Shown here: piece after piece, positions 37,144 to 47,600 of the stretch | How positions within the stretch are numbered: position 1 is the stretch's first letter | Layout of the letters: each line of letters opens with the position of its first letter | Assembly: GCF_014656135.1 (NCBI RefSeq) | Contig: NZ_BNBV01000003.1 | Span: forward strand, 62,001 to 126,000 | DNA: 64,000 nucleotides | From: Streptomyces thermodiastaticus | GTDB lineage: Bacteria > Actinomycetota > Actinomycetes > Streptomycetales > Streptomycetaceae | Direction of reading: 5' to 3' | Notes under the pieces: generated by a model | What the model was told of the DNA's origin: nothing | What the model saw: the letters and a program-made list of their open reading frames with translations, nothing else | Databases searched by the model: none | Made by a program: the position numbers and the translations under genes

Positions 37144-38232
37144 GTGCATGTCGTACTCGCCGGCGGAGGTACCGCGGGCCACATCGAGCCCGCGCTCGCC
37201 CTCGCGGACGCCCTGCGCAGGCAGGACCCGACCGTGGGCATCACGGCCCTGGGCACGGAGCGGGGACTGGAGACCCGGCTCGTCCCGGAGCGGGGCTACG
37301 AGCTCGCGCTGATCCCCGCGGTGCCACTGCCGCGCAAGCCCACGCCCGAACTGATCACCGTGCCGGGCCGGCTGCGCGGCACCATCAAGGCCGCCGAGCA
37401 GATCCTGGAACGCACCAAAGCCGACGTGGTCGTCGGCTTCGGCGGCTATGTCGCCCTGCCCGGCTATCTCGCGGCCAAGCGGCTCGGGGTGCCCATCGTC
37501 GTCCACGAGGCCAACGCCCGGCCGGGCCTGGCCAACAAGATCGGCTCGCGGTACGCGAACCAGGTCGCCGTCTCCACCCCCGACAGCAAGCTGCGCAACG
37601 CCCGTTACATCGGCATCCCGCTGCGGCGCTCCATCGCCACCCTGGACCGCGCCGCCGTACGCCCCGAGGCGCGCGCGGCGTTCGGCCTGGACCCGAACCT
37701 GCCCACCCTGCTGGTCTCCGGCGGCTCCCAGGGCGCCCGCCGCCTCAACGAGGTGATCCAGCAGGTCGCCCCCCGGCTGCAGCAGGCCGGGATCCAGATC
37801 CTGCACGCGGTCGGCCCGAAGAACGAACTGCCGCAGGTGCAGCAGATGCCGGGTATGCCCCCCTACATCCCGGTAAGTTATCTGGACCGGATGGACCTCG
37901 CGTACGCCGCGGCCGACATGATGCTCTGCCGCGCGGGCGCGATGACCGTCGCCGAGCTCTCCGCCGTCGGACTCCCGGCCGCCTACGTCCCGCTGCCCAT
38001 CGGCAACGGCGAACAGCGGCTCAACGCCCAGCCGGTGGTCAAGGCAGGCGGCGGACTGCTGGTCGACGACGCGGAACTGACGCCGCAGTGGGTGCAGGAC
38101 AACGTCCTGCCCGTGCTCGCCGATCCGCACCGGCTGTACCAGATGTCCCGCGCCGCCAGCGAGTTCGGCCGCCGGGACGCCGACGAGCTGCTCGTCGGCA
38201 TGGTGTACGAGGCCATCGCCTCGAAGCGTTAG
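37144..38232 (+). CDS. murG: UDP-GlcNAc:lipid I GlcNAc transferase
   Basis: A 362-aa peripheral membrane GT-B glycosyltransferase that converts lipid I to lipid II. N-domain loop VLAGGGTAGHIEPALALA, VVGFGGYVALPGYLAA, IVVHEANARPGLANK; C-domain LLVSGGSQGARRLNEV, VSYLDRMDLAYAAADMMLCRAGAMTVAELS, PLPIGNGEQRLNA. GTG 37144 lies 6 nt after the ftsW stop. In many bacteria murC follows murG; here ftsQ follows after 27 nt, so murC is not in this cluster. Confidence 0.96.
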   Translation: MHVVLAGGGTAGHIEPALALADALRRQDPTVGITALGTERGLETRLVPERGYELALIPAVPLPRKPTPELITVPGRLRGTIKAAEQILERTKADVVVGFGGYVALPGYLAAKRLGVPIVVHEANARPGLANKIGSRYANQVAVSTPDSKLRNARYIGIPLRRSIATLDRAAVRPEARAAFGLDPNLPTLLVSGGSQGARRLNEVIQQVAPRLQQAGIQILHAVGPKNELPQVQQMPGMPPYIPVSYLDRMDLAYAAADMMLCRAGAMTVAELSAVGLPAAYVPLPIGNGEQRLNAQPVVKAGGGLLVDDAELTPQWVQDNVLPVLADPHRLYQMSRAASEFGRRDADELLVGMVYEAIASKR

Positions 38233-38259
38233 GACCATGGGGACGAAGGGGCGCACAGC

Positions 38260-39057
38260 GTGGCCGGACCGACGACCGCCCGGCGCGGTCAACGCCAGCA
38301 GAAGCCGTCCGGCCCGCCCCTGCGTCTCGGCCGGCTGAGACGGCCGAGCCCGCGGGCCGTCGTCCTGCCGGCGCTGGGCGTCGTCCTGCTCGGCGCCGCC
38401 GTGCTGTGGCTGCTGTACGGCTCGCCGTGGATCCGGGTGGAGCACGTGTCCGTGTCCGGCACACGCGTTCTGACGCCCGCTCAGGTGCGTGAGGCGGCCG
38501 AGGTGCCGTCCGGGGGCCCCCTCGTCTCCGTCGACACCGGTGCCGTCGCGGACCGGGTGCGCCGGCGGCTGTCCCGGGTCGCCACGGTCGACGTCAGCCG
38601 TTCCTGGCCCCACGGAATCGACGTGAAAGTGGTCGAACGCACCGCGGTCATGGTGGAGAAAAAGGGCGGAAAGTTCGTCGAAGTGGACGCGCACGGCGTC
38701 CGCTTCGCGACGGTTTCCAGGGCGCCGGACTCGGTGCCGGTTCTGGAATTGTCCCTTTCCCGTTCTCCGTCGGCCGCGGCGAGCCTGCGGCGTTTCGGCG
38801 AGAGCCGGCTCGTGCGCGAGGCGGTCAGGGTCGCCAGTGATCTGCCGGCCGCCGTCTCGCGCCAGGCCCGCACCGTCGAGGTCCGTACCTATGACGACAT
38901 CTCGCTGGAGCTGACCGGTGGGCGGACCGTCTCCTGGGGCAGCAGCGAGAAGGGCCGTCAGAAGGCGCGTGCGCTCACCGCGTTGATGAAAGCCGCGCCG
39001 CGGGCACGGCACTTCGACGTCAGCGTGCCCACCGCCCCGGCGTCATCAGGGAGTTGA
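38260..39057 (+). CDS. ftsQ: Cell division protein FtsQ
   Basis: A 265-aa bitopic protein: basic cytoplasmic N-terminus (about 35 residues), a membrane helix at about 37-54 (VVLPALGVVLLGAAVLWLL), POTRA domain beginning IRVEHVSVSGTRVLTPAQVREAA, then the FtsQ beta domain with VDVSRSWPHGIDVKVVERTA. FtsQ links FtsL/DivIC and the septal synthase. The GTG start is 27 nt after murG. In streptomycetes ftsQ is needed for sporulation septa but not for growth. Confidence 0.93.
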   Translation: MAGPTTARRGQRQQKPSGPPLRLGRLRRPSPRAVVLPALGVVLLGAAVLWLLYGSPWIRVEHVSVSGTRVLTPAQVREAAEVPSGGPLVSVDTGAVADRVRRRLSRVATVDVSRSWPHGIDVKVVERTAVMVEKKGGKFVEVDAHGVRFATVSRAPDSVPVLELSLSRSPSAAASLRRFGESRLVREAVRVASDLPAAVSRQARTVEVRTYDDISLELTGGRTVSWGSSEKGRQKARALTALMKAAPRARHFDVSVPTAPASSGS

Positions 39058-39334
39058 CGGTCCTCGGCGCAGGCCAGCACCCTGGTTGGTCAGCGCTGTG
39101 GCCGATCACATAGGGTGAAAAGAAAAACGGGAGGTTCGGCGTGTTCGTTGAACGGGCGCCGCTGGTCGACTTAGTGTCCTGTTCAGAGGACTCCAGGGAA
39201 CAGGCACACTGGTAACCCTAAACTTCAGGGTTAGGGTTCGGGTCGGCGCTATGGACCGTCCCATTCGGCATCAGTCGTCGGATCGCGGCCACCGCGAGGC
39301 GGCGACACGTAACTCGAGGCGAGAGGCCTTCGAC
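39058..39334 (+). promoter_or_regulatory. ftsQ-ftsZ spacer with promoters and nested palindromes
   Basis: A 277-bp non-coding spacer. Visible elements: TTGGTC ... TAGGGT (39086-39091, 39111-39116, 19 bp apart); palindrome GTTC-GTT-GAAC at 39143-39153; inverted repeat CCTGTTC (39178-39184)/GAACAGG (39198-39204); inverted repeat TAACCCT (39213-39219)/AGGGTTA (39227-39233), followed by more AGGGTT; and a GACAC core (39303-39307) of the type recognised by WhiA. Multiple ftsZ promoters, one of them sporulation-induced, are known at this position in S. coelicolor. The assignment of each element to a regulator is inference. Confidence 0.7.
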
Positions 39335-40549
39335 GTGGCAGCACCGCAGAACTACCTCGCAGTCATCAAAGTCATCGGTGTCGGCGGCGGTGGTGTCAAT
39401 GCCATCAACCGGATGATCGAGGTCGGTCTCAAGGGCGTCGAGTTCATCGCCATCAACACCGACGCGCAAGCTCTGTTGATGAGCGACGCCGACGTCAAGC
39501 TGGACGTCGGCCGTGAACTCACCCGCGGACTCGGCGCCGGCGCCAACCCGGCCGTCGGCCGCAAGGCCGCCGAGGACCACCGCGAGGAGATCGAGGAGGT
39601 CCTCAAGGGGGCCGACATGGTCTTCGTGACAGCCGGTGAAGGCGGCGGCACCGGCACCGGCGGCGCGCCGGTCGTGGCCAACATCGCGCGCTCGCTGGGC
39701 GCCCTCACCATCGGCGTGGTCACGCGCCCGTTCACCTTCGAAGGACGGCGCCGTGCGAACCAGGCCGAGGACGGCATCGCCGAGCTGCGCGAAGAGGTCG
39801 ACACCCTCATCGTCATCCCCAACGACCGGCTGCTGTCCATCTCGGACCGCCAGGTCAGCGTGCTCGACGCGTTCAAGTCCGCGGACCAGGTGCTGCTGTC
39901 CGGTGTGCAGGGCATCACCGACCTGATCACCACCCCCGGTCTGATCAACCTCGACTTCGCCGATGTGAAGTCGGTCATGTCCGAGGCCGGTTCGGCCCTG
40001 ATGGGCATCGGCTCGGCCCGCGGCGACGACCGCGCGGTGGCCGCGGCCGAGATGGCGATCTCCTCGCCGCTGCTGGAAGCCTCCATCGACGGCGCCCGCG
40101 GCGTGCTGCTGTCCATCTCCGGCGGCTCCGATCTCGGCCTGTTCGAGATCAACGAGGCCGCCCAGCTGGTCAGCGAGGCCGCCCACCCCGAGGCCAACAT
40201 CATCTTCGGCGCGGTCATCGACGACGCGCTCGGCGACGAGGTCCGGGTGACCGTGATCGCGGCCGGTTTCGACGGCGGACAGCCGCCGGCCCGCCGCGAC
40301 AACGTCCTCGGTTCCTCCGCCACCACCCCCGCGCCCCGCCGCGAGGAGCCCGCACCGATCCGCCAGCCGGAGTCCCGGCCGACGTTCGGGGCGCTTGGCA
40401 GCGTGACGCCGAAGGAGGAGCCGGACCCGGCCGCCCCCGAGCCGGTCCACGACATCCCGGCCCCGGCCGCCCCGCCCATCCCGCCGGCGCCGCGGACCTA
40501 CTCGGACAGCGCGGCCGAGGAACTGGACGTACCGGACTTCCTCAAGTGA
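39335..40549 (+). CDS. ftsZ: Cell division GTPase FtsZ
   Basis: A 404-aa tubulin homologue that forms the Z-ring. N-terminus [19 protein letters not shown], tubulin signature [13 protein letters not shown] near residue 100, T7 loop [14 protein letters not shown] near 205, a disordered Pro/Glu-rich linker from about 320, and the C-terminal conserved peptide ELDVPDFLK that binds SepF/FtsZ partners. GTG 39335 (VAAPQNYL) fits the streptomycete FtsZ N-terminus; longer frames to 39251 look non-coding and cover the promoter region. AGAGG lies about 8 nt upstream. It overlaps pgeF by GTGA. Confidence 0.97.
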   Translation: MAAPQNYLAVIKVIGVGGGGVNAINRMIEVGLKGVEFIAINTDAQALLMSDADVKLDVGRELTRGLGAGANPAVGRKAAEDHREEIEEVLKGADMVFVTAGEGGGTGTGGAPVVANIARSLGALTIGVVTRPFTFEGRRRANQAEDGIAELREEVDTLIVIPNDRLLSISDRQVSVLDAFKSADQVLLSGVQGITDLITTPGLINLDFADVKSVMSEAGSALMGIGSARGDDRAVAAAEMAISSPLLEASIDGARGVLLSISGGSDLGLFEINEAAQLVSEAAHPEANIIFGAVIDDALGDEVRVTVIAAGFDGGQPPARRDNVLGSSATTPAPRREEPAPIRQPESRPTFGALGSVTPKEEPDPAAPEPVHDIPAPAAPPIPPAPRTYSDSAAEELDVPDFLK

Positions 40550-41274
40550 TAGGCCGGCGCGACACCGTGAACGGCGCGCACTTCGCCTTCACCGACCGGT
40601 GGGGCGGGGTGAGCGCCGTTCCGTACGAGGAGCTGAATCTCGGCGGCGCGGTCGGCGACGACCCCGGCGCCGTGCGCACCAACCGGGAACGGGCCGCGCG
40701 GGCCCTCGGGCTCGACCCGGCCCGCGTGGTGTGGATGAACCAGGTGCACGGCGCGGACGTCGCGGTCGTGGACGGGCCGTGGGACACCGCGGACATCCCG
40801 CCGGTCGACGCGATCGTCACCGCCCGGCGCGGGCTCGCCCTGGCGGTGCTCACCGCCGACTGCGTCCCGGTGCTGCTCGCCGACCCGGTGGCCCAGATCG
40901 CCGCCGCGGCCCACGCCGGACGCCCCGGCATGGTGGCCGGAGTGGTCCCCGCCGCCGTGCGCGCCATGGTGGATCTCGGCGCCGACCCGGCCCGGATCGT
41001 CGCCCGCACCGGCCCCGCGGTGTGCGGCCGGTGCTACGAGGTGCCGGAGGCCATGCGCGCCGAGGTGGCCGCCGTCGAGCCGGCGGCGTACGCCGAGACG
41101 CGTCGGGGCACGCCCGCCGTCGACGTGAGCGCCGGCGTGCACGCGCAACTGGAGCGCCTGGGCGTGCACGACCGGAAGCAGTCGCCGGTGTGCACGCTGG
41201 AATCGCGCGACCACTTCTCGTACCGCCGCGACCGCACCACCGGCCGGCTGGCGGGCTATGTCTGGCTGGACTGA
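40546..41274 (+). CDS. pgeF: Peptidoglycan editing factor / polyphenol oxidase family (PgeF, YfiH/YlmD)
   Basis: A 242-aa member of the DUF152 / multicopper polyphenol oxidase-like family, whose E. coli member hydrolyses mis-incorporated L-Ser from UDP-MurNAc precursors. The His-Cys-His metal site is seen in [27 protein letters not shown] and [10 protein letters not shown]. The usual HAGWRG motif reads HAGRPG here. GTG 40546 overlaps the ftsZ stop (GTGA). Its position after ftsZ is conserved in actinobacteria and Gram-positives, in line with a wall-quality role. Confidence 0.88.
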   Translation: MIGRRDTVNGAHFAFTDRWGGVSAVPYEELNLGGAVGDDPGAVRTNRERAARALGLDPARVVWMNQVHGADVAVVDGPWDTADIPPVDAIVTARRGLALAVLTADCVPVLLADPVAQIAAAAHAGRPGMVAGVVPAAVRAMVDLGADPARIVARTGPAVCGRCYEVPEAMRAEVAAVEPAAYAETRRGTPAVDVSAGVHAQLERLGVHDRKQSPVCTLESRDHFSYRRDRTTGRLAGYVWLD

Positions 41275-41279
41275 GGGAC

Positions 41280-41999
41280 ATGACGGACCGTAAGGACGAG
41301 ATCGCCAGAAACCTGGCACAGGTCGAGGAGCGCATCGCCGCGGCGTGCGCGGCCGCCGGGCGCTCCCGCGACGAGGTGACCCTGATCGTGGTCACCAAGA
41401 CCTACCCGGCGGCGGACGTACGGGTGCTGGCGGAGTTCGGCGTACGGCACGTGGCGGAGAACCGCGACCAGGAAGCGGCGCCGAAAGCCGCGGAATGCGC
41501 GGATCTGCCCCTCAGGTGGCATTTTGTCGGTCAGCTCCAGACCAACAAGGTGCGCTCGGTGGTCGGTTACGCCGACGTCGTGCAGTCCGTCGACCGGCCC
41601 CGGCTGGTCACGGCGCTGTCGAAGGAGGCGGTGCGCGCCGGGCGCGAAGTGGGCTGCCTGATCCAGGTCGCGCTGGACGCGGGCGAGAGCGGACGCGGGG
41701 AGCGCGGCGGCGTGGCCCCCGAGGGAATCGAAGAGTTGGCCGACCTCGTCGCCCGGTCCGAGGGCCTGCGGTTGGACGGTCTGATGACCGTCGCGCCGTT
41801 GACCGGACAGTATGCGGGCCGTCAACGGGCGGCGTTCGATCGGCTCATGGATTTGTCGACCGACCTGCGCAGGGGCCATCCGGCTGCCACCATGGTCTCG
41901 GCAGGGATGAGTGCGGACCTCGAGCACGCCGTGGCGGCCGGTGCGACACATGTACGCGTCGGCACCGCGGTACTCGGAGTCCGACCCAGGCTCGGGTAA
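41280..41999 (+). CDS. PLP-homeostasis protein, YggS family
   Basis: A 239-aa pyridoxal-phosphate-binding TIM-barrel protein (YggS/YlmE/PROSC). The PLP Lys is in LIVVTKTYPAADV; further motifs are GVRHVAENRDQEAAPK, WHFVGQLQTNKVRSVV, GLRLDGLMTVAPL and MVSAGMSADLEHAVAAGATHVRVGTAVLG. Its reaction is uncertain; homologues control PLP pools and amino-acid balance. ATG 41280 is 5 nt after pgeF. In other bacteria it is also linked to sepF and divIVA. Confidence 0.92.
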   Translation: MTDRKDEIARNLAQVEERIAAACAAAGRSRDEVTLIVVTKTYPAADVRVLAEFGVRHVAENRDQEAAPKAAECADLPLRWHFVGQLQTNKVRSVVGYADVVQSVDRPRLVTALSKEAVRAGREVGCLIQVALDAGESGRGERGGVAPEGIEELADLVARSEGLRLDGLMTVAPLTGQYAGRQRAAFDRLMDLSTDLRRGHPAATMVSAGMSADLEHAVAAGATHVRVGTAVLGVRPRLG

Positions 42000-42125
42000 C
42001 GTCGCCAAGAAGTCGGACCACAGCAGAAAATATGGTCGATACCGCCGGAGACGGCGCAACGACCTGTGGATCGCGGGGACTTGGCGGTCGTCAGCCGATC
42101 CACCACAGAGCGGAGGACTCAGAGC

Positions 42126-42767
42126 ATGGCCGGCGCGATGCGCAAGATGGCGGTCTACCTCGGCCTCGTGGAGGACGATGGGTACGACGGCCGGGGATTC
42201 GACCCCGATGACGATTTCGAACCGGAACTCGACCCGGAGCCCGAGCGTGACCGCCGGCGGCAGGAGCCGTCGCACCAGTCGCACGGGACACACCAGTCAC
42301 AGAGGGACGAGCCGGTACGAGTGGTGCAGCCTCCGGCGCCACGCGAACCGGTGACCCCGGCCGCTTCGCTGCCGGCGGAATCGGGCCGTCCGGCGCGGAT
42401 CGCGCCCGTGGCGTCCATCACACAAGAACGCGCAAGCCTGGAGAAGAACGCACCGGTGATCATGCCCAAGGTCGTGTCCGAACGTGAGCCGTACCGGATC
42501 ACCACGCTGCACCCCCGGACCTACAACGAGGCCCGTACCATCGGGGAACACTTCCGTGAGGGCACTCCGGTGATCATGAATCTGACGGAGATGGACGACA
42601 CCGATGCGAAGCGACTTGTCGACTTCGCGGCCGGTCTGGTGTTCGGTCTTCACGGCAGCATCGAGCGGGTGACGCAGAAGGTGTTCCTGTTGTCGCCTGC
42701 TAACGTCGATGTCACGGCGGAGGACAAGGCCCGCATCGCAGAGGGCGGGTTCTTCAACCAGAGCTGA
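42126..42767 (+). CDS. sepF: Cell division protein SepF
   Basis: A 213-aa Z-ring membrane anchor. N-terminal amphipathic helix [16 protein letters not shown], acidic and disordered linker (about 17-120), and the C-terminal SepF domain (about 125-213): [59 protein letters not shown]. Since ftsA is missing, SepF is the likely membrane tether for FtsZ. ATG 42126 follows GGAGG at 9 nt. Confidence 0.95.
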   Translation: MAGAMRKMAVYLGLVEDDGYDGRGFDPDDDFEPELDPEPERDRRRQEPSHQSHGTHQSQRDEPVRVVQPPAPREPVTPAASLPAESGRPARIAPVASITQERASLEKNAPVIMPKVVSEREPYRITTLHPRTYNEARTIGEHFREGTPVIMNLTEMDDTDAKRLVDFAAGLVFGLHGSIERVTQKVFLLSPANVDVTAEDKARIAEGGFFNQS

Positions 42768-42815
42768 GACGCACCACCGGACGGACTCGGAGCAGGGGAG
42801 AGGGGAGCACCGATC

Positions 42816-43106
42816 ATGGGCGTGGCCATGGAGGTTCTCTACATCGCGCTGATGGTGTTCCTCATCGTGCTCATCTTCCGTCTGGTCATGGACTATGTGT
42901 TCCAGTTCGCCCGCTCGTGGCAACCCGGCAAGGCGATGGTGGTCGTACTGGAGGCCACCTACACTGTCACCGATCCACCGCTGAAGCTTTTGCGGCGGTT
43001 CATCCCGCCGCTGCGTCTCGGGGGCGTGGCACTCGACCTGTCCTTCTTCGTACTGATGATCATCGTCTACATCCTGATCTGGATCGTGGGGAACCTCGCG
43101 ACGTGA
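42816..43106 (+). CDS. YggT family membrane protein
   Basis: A 96-aa integral membrane protein with two hydrophobic segments (about 6-28, EVLYIALMVFLIVLIFRLVM; 70-92, VALDLSFFVLMIIVYILIWI) and the YggT loop TVTDPPLKLLRRFIPPLRLGG. Function unknown; the link to sepF and divIVA is conserved in Gram-positives. GGGGAG lies about 7 nt before ATG 42816; ATG 42828 is a possible alternative. Confidence 0.92.
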   Translation: MGVAMEVLYIALMVFLIVLIFRLVMDYVFQFARSWQPGKAMVVVLEATYTVTDPPLKLLRRFIPPLRLGGVALDLSFFVLMIIVYILIWIVGNLAT

Positions 43107-43158
43107 GGGTGGACGATACGGTCTTGCCGACTGCCGATGACTACGTTGAGGTGAAGAG

Positions 43159-44301
43159 ATGCCGTTGACCCCCGAGGACGTGCGGAACAAGCAGTTCACG
43201 ACCGTGCGCCTCCGAGAAGGCTATGACGAGGACGAGGTCGATGCCTTCCTCGACGAGGTCGAGGCCGAGCTGACCCGCCTGCTGCGCGAGAACGAGGACC
43301 TGCGCGCCAAGCTGGCCGCGGCCACCCGGGCCGCCGCCCAGAACCAGCAGAACATGCGCAAGGGTCCCCCAGAGCAGCAGGACCAGCAACATCAGCAGCA
43401 GGGCGGCGCGCCGCAGCCGGGCATGCGAGGTCCCGGCGCTCCTATGCCCGCCGGGATATCGGGACCGCCGCAGCAGCACGGCGGCCCCATGGGTGGCCCG
43501 CCGCAGCTGCCGAGCGGTGCCCCGCAGCTGCCCGCCGGCCCCGGCGGTCAGGGCCCGCAGGGCCCCGGCCCGATGGGCCAGGGTCCCGGTCCGATGGGCC
43601 AGGGGCCGATGCAGGGGCAGATGGGTCCGGGCGGCCCGATGGGCGGCCCCGGTCCCATGGGGGGTCCCGGCCCGATGGGTCAGGGCCCCGGTGGCGACAG
43701 CGCCGCGCGCGTGCTGTCGCTGGCCCAGCAGACCGCGGACCAGGCGATCGCCGAGGCCCGGGCCGAGGCCAACAAGATCGTCGGCGAGGCGCGGTCGCGC
43801 GCCGAGGGTCTGGAGCGCGACGCCCGTGCCAAGGCCGACGCGCTGGAGCGGGACGCGCAGGAGAAGCACCGTGTCGCGATGGGCTCCCTGGAGTCCGCCC
43901 GCGCCACGCTGGAGCGCAAGGTCGAGGACCTGCGCGGCTTCGAGCGCGAGTACCGCACGCGGCTGAAGTCGTACCTGGAGTCGCAGCTGCGCCAGCTGGA
44001 GACGCAGGCCGACGACTCGCTGGCCCCGCCGCGCACCCCCGCGACGGCGTCGCTGCCGCCGTCCCCGGCGCCCTCGCCCTCGATGGCCCCGGCCGGTGCG
44101 GGGGCCCCGTCCTACGGCGGCAACCAGTCGGTGGGCGGCGGCGGTTCCGGCGGCCAGTCCACCCCGTCCTACGGCGGCCAGCAGCAGATGACGCCGGCGA
44201 TGACCCAGCCGATGGCTCCGGTCCGCCCGCAGGGCCCGTCCCCGATGGGCCAGGCGCCGTCTCCGATGCGCGGCTTCCTCATCGACGAGGACGACAACTG
44301 A
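43159..44301 (+). CDS. divIVA: Polar growth organiser DivIVA (Wag31)
   Basis: A 380-aa coiled-coil protein that marks hyphal tips and branch sites; essential in streptomycetes. N-terminal DivIVA domain [20 protein letters not shown] with the first coiled coil to about residue 60, a 110-residue Pro/Gln/Gly/Met linker made of [12 protein letters not shown] repeats, the second coiled coil (about 175-290, [20 protein letters not shown] onward), and a Pro/Ser/Gly-rich tail ending FLIDEDDN. The linker is typical of Streptomyces DivIVA and absent in Bacillus. ATG follows GAGGTGAAG. Last gene of the dcw cluster, ended by a hairpin. Confidence 0.96.
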   Translation: MPLTPEDVRNKQFTTVRLREGYDEDEVDAFLDEVEAELTRLLRENEDLRAKLAAATRAAAQNQQNMRKGPPEQQDQQHQQQGGAPQPGMRGPGAPMPAGISGPPQQHGGPMGGPPQLPSGAPQLPAGPGGQGPQGPGPMGQGPGPMGQGPMQGQMGPGGPMGGPGPMGGPGPMGQGPGGDSAARVLSLAQQTADQAIAEARAEANKIVGEARSRAEGLERDARAKADALERDAQEKHRVAMGSLESARATLERKVEDLRGFEREYRTRLKSYLESQLRQLETQADDSLAPPRTPATASLPPSPAPSPSMAPAGAGAPSYGGNQSVGGGGSGGQSTPSYGGQQQMTPAMTQPMAPVRPQGPSPMGQAPSPMRGFLIDEDDN

Positions 44302-44337
44302 GCACGACGGCGTAGTCGGACGTCGGCAGCCACGCGG

Positions 44338-44369
44338 ACGGCCCCGGAGACAGTTCCCTCCGGGGCCGT
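44338..44369 (+). terminator. Terminator of the dcw cluster after divIVA
   Basis: A 12-bp perfect stem ACGGCCCCGGAG / CTCCGGGGCCGT with an 8-nt loop, 37 nt after the divIVA stop. Confidence 0.8.
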
Positions 44370-44489
44370 TCGGCTGTCCGGGGACGCGGCGGGTGGTGCG
44401 GCGGCGTCGCGGACGGCGGACCAGGCCGCGGGCGACCGTCGGCCGGGCAGCGGGATGCTCCCGTGCGCCGGGGCGTGCGAGCCGGCGGT

Positions 44490-44524
44490 GAAGCCGGCGC
44501 GTGGAAGCCGGGGTGAAGCCGGGG
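44490..44524. repeat. Short GAAGCCGG repeat, three copies
   Basis: GAAGCCGG occurs at 44490-44497, 44504-44511 and 44515-44522 in the 318-bp gap between divIVA and ileS. No gene is seen in this gap, only the two flanking terminators and this repeat. Confidence 0.5.
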
Positions 44525-44574
44525 CGCGCACGACGAAGGCCTCGCCGGGAGCTTGGGTTCAAGGGGTCGTCGGA

Positions 44575-44615
44575 CGGCGAGGGGCGGGCATCCGCCGGGC
44601 GCCCGCCCCTCGCCG
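44575..44615 (-). terminator. Terminator of ileS
   Basis: A perfect 15-bp stem (44575-44589 with 44601-44615, arm CGGCGAGGGGCGGGC) and an 11-nt loop start 4 nt after the ileS stop on the minus strand. Confidence 0.82.
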
Positions 44616-44619
44616 TGCG

Positions 44620-47600
44620 TCACGCCTTGCGCAGACGGAACGTCAGCGACAGCCCGTCGTCGGTGAACGGCTCGCCGTAGGAGTCGTCGGCCTCGCCCTC
44701 GGCGAAGTCCGTGGCGAGGACCTCGTCGGCGATGAGCCCGGCGTGCTGTGACAGCGCCGCCACCACGGCGGGATCCGTGGAGGTCCACCGCAGGGCGATC
44801 CGGTCGGCGACGTCCAGACCGCTGTTCTTGCGGGCCTCCTGGATCAGCCGGATCGCGTCACGGGCCAGGCCCGCCTGCCGGAGCTCCTCGGTGATCTCCA
44901 GGTCCAGCGCCACGGTCGCGCCCGCGTCGGACGCCACCGACCAGCCCTCGCGCGGGGTCTCGGTGATGATCACCTCGTCCGGAGCGAGGCTGATGGTCTC
45001 CCCGTCGACCTCCACGGACGCCGTGCCCTCGCGCAGCGCCAGCGACAGCGCGGCGGCGTCGGCCGCGGCGATCGCCTTGGCGACGTCCTGCACCCGCTTG
45101 CCGAACCGCTTGCCCAGCGCCCGGAAGTTGGCCTTGGCGGTGGTGTCCACCAGGGACCCGCCGACCTCGGACAGCGACGCCAGCGAGGTGACGTTCAGCT
45201 CCTCGGTGATCTGGGTGCGCAGCTCCGCGTCCAGGGACTCGAAGCCGTTCGCGGCGATCAGCGCACGGGACAGCGGCTGACGGGTCTTGACGCCCGACTC
45301 GGCGCGGGTGGCCCGGCCCAGCTCCACCAGCCGGCGCACCAGCACCATCTGCCGCGACAGCTCGGGGTCGATCGCCGACAGGTCCGCCTCCGGCCATGAC
45401 GCCAGGTGCACCGACTCCGGGGCGCCCGGCGTGACCGGCACGATCAGGTCCTGCCACACCCGCTCGGTGATGAACGGGGTGATCGGGGCCATCAGCTTGG
45501 TGACGGTCTCCAGCACCTCGTGCAGCGTGCGCAGGGCCGCCTTGTCGCCCTGCCAGAACCGGCGGCGGGAGCGGCGCACGTACCAGTTGGACAGGTCGTC
45601 GACGAACGCCGACAGCAGCTTGCCGGCGCGCTGCGTGTCGTAGGCCTCCATGGCCTGCGTGACCTGGTCGGTCAGCGCGTGCAGCTCGCTGAGCAGCCAG
45701 CGGTCCAGCAGCGGACGCGCGGCCGGCGCCGGGTCGTCGGCCGAGGGCGCCCAGCCGGAGGTACGGGCGTACAGCGCCTGGAAGGCGACCGTGTTCCAGT
45801 ACGTCAGCAGCGTCTTGCGGACGACCTCCTGGATGGTGCCGTGGCCGACGCGGCGGGCCGCCCACGGGGAGCCGCCGGCCGCCATGAACCAGCGGACCGC
45901 GTCCGCGCCGTGCTCGTCCATGAGCGGGATCGGCTGGAGGATGTTGCCCAGGTGCTTGGACATCTTCCGGCCGTCCTCGGCCAGGATGTGGCCCAGGCAC
46001 ACGACGTTCTCGTACGCGGACGTGTCGAACACCAGGGTGCCGACGGCCATCAGCGTGTAGAACCAGCCGCGGGTCTGGTCGATCGCCTCGGAGATGAACT
46101 GGGCCGGGTAGCGGCTCTCGAACAGCTCCTTGTTCTTGTACGGGTAGCCCCACTGCGCGAACGGCATGGAGCCCGAGTCGTACCAGGCGTCGATGACCTC
46201 CGGCACGCGGGTCGCGGTCTTGCCGCAGCCCTCGTGCGGGCAGGCGAAGGTCACCTCGTCGATGAACGGGCGGTGCGGGTCCAGGTCCGACTGGTCGGTG
46301 CCGGACAGCTCGGTCAGCTCCGCGCGGGAGCCGACGCAGGTGAGGTGGTCGTCCTCGCAGCGCCAGATCGGCAGCGGGGTGCCCCAGTAACGGTTGCGGG
46401 AGAGCGCCCAGTCGATGTTGTTGTTCAGCCAGTCGCCGAAGCGGCCGTGCTTGACCGTCTCCGGGAACCAGTTGGTCTTCTCGTTCTCCGCGAGCAGCCG
46501 GTCCTTGATCGCGGTGGTGCGGATGTACCAGGACGGCTGGGCGTAGTAGAGCAGCGCGGTGTGGCAGCGCCAGCAGTGCGGGTAGCTGTGCTCGTACGGC
46601 AGGTGCCGGAACAGCAGCCCGCGCTCCTTGAGGTCCTGGGTGAGCTTTTCGTCCGCCTTCTTGAAGAAGACGCCGCCGACCAGCGGGACGTCCTCGGCGA
46701 AGGTGCCGTCGGGACGGACCGGGTTGACCACCGGAAGGTCGTAGGAGCGGCACACCTTCAGGTCGTCCTCACCGAAGGCGGGGGACTGGTGGACCAGGCC
46801 CGTACCGTCCTCGGTGGTGACGTACTCGGCGTTGACCACGAAGTGCGCCGGGGCCGGGTTGCCCTCGGCCGTCTCGTCCGGGAACTCCACCAGCTCGAAC
46901 GGCCGCCGGTAGGTCCAGCGCTCCATCTCGGCGCCGGTGAAGCTCTGCCCGGTGGGCTCCCAGCCCTCGCCGAGCGCCTTGCCGAGCAGCGGCTCGGCGA
47001 CGACGAGCTTCTCCTCGCCGTTCGTCGCGACGACGTAGGTGACCTCCGGGTGCGCGGCCACGGCCGTGTTGGAGACCAGGGTCCACGGCGTGGTCGTCCA
47101 CACCAGCAGCGCGGCCTCGCCGGCCAGCGGGCCGGAGGTGAGCGGGAAGCGGACGTAGACCGACGGGTCGACGACCGTCTCGTAGCCCTGGGCCAGCTCG
47201 TGGTCGGACAGGCCGGTGCCGCAGCGCGGGCACCAGGGCGCGACCCGGTGGTCCTGGACCAGCAGGCCCTTGGTGAAGATCTCCTTCAGCGACCACCACA
47301 CCGACTCGATGTACTCGGGGTCCATGGTGCGGTAGGCGTCGTCGAGGTCGACCCAGTAGCCCATGCGGGTCGTCAGCTCGGCGAAGGCGTCGGTGTGCCG
47401 GGTGACGGACTCACGGCACTTGGCGTTGAACGCGGCGATGCCGTACGCCTCGATGTCCTGCTTGCCGGTGAAGCCCAGCTCCTTCTCCACGGCCAGCTCC
47501 ACGGGCAGGCCGTGGCAGTCCCAGCCGGCCTTGCGGCCCACGTGGTAGCCGCGCATGGTGCGGAAGCGGGGAAAGACGTCCTTGAAGACGCGGGCCTCGA

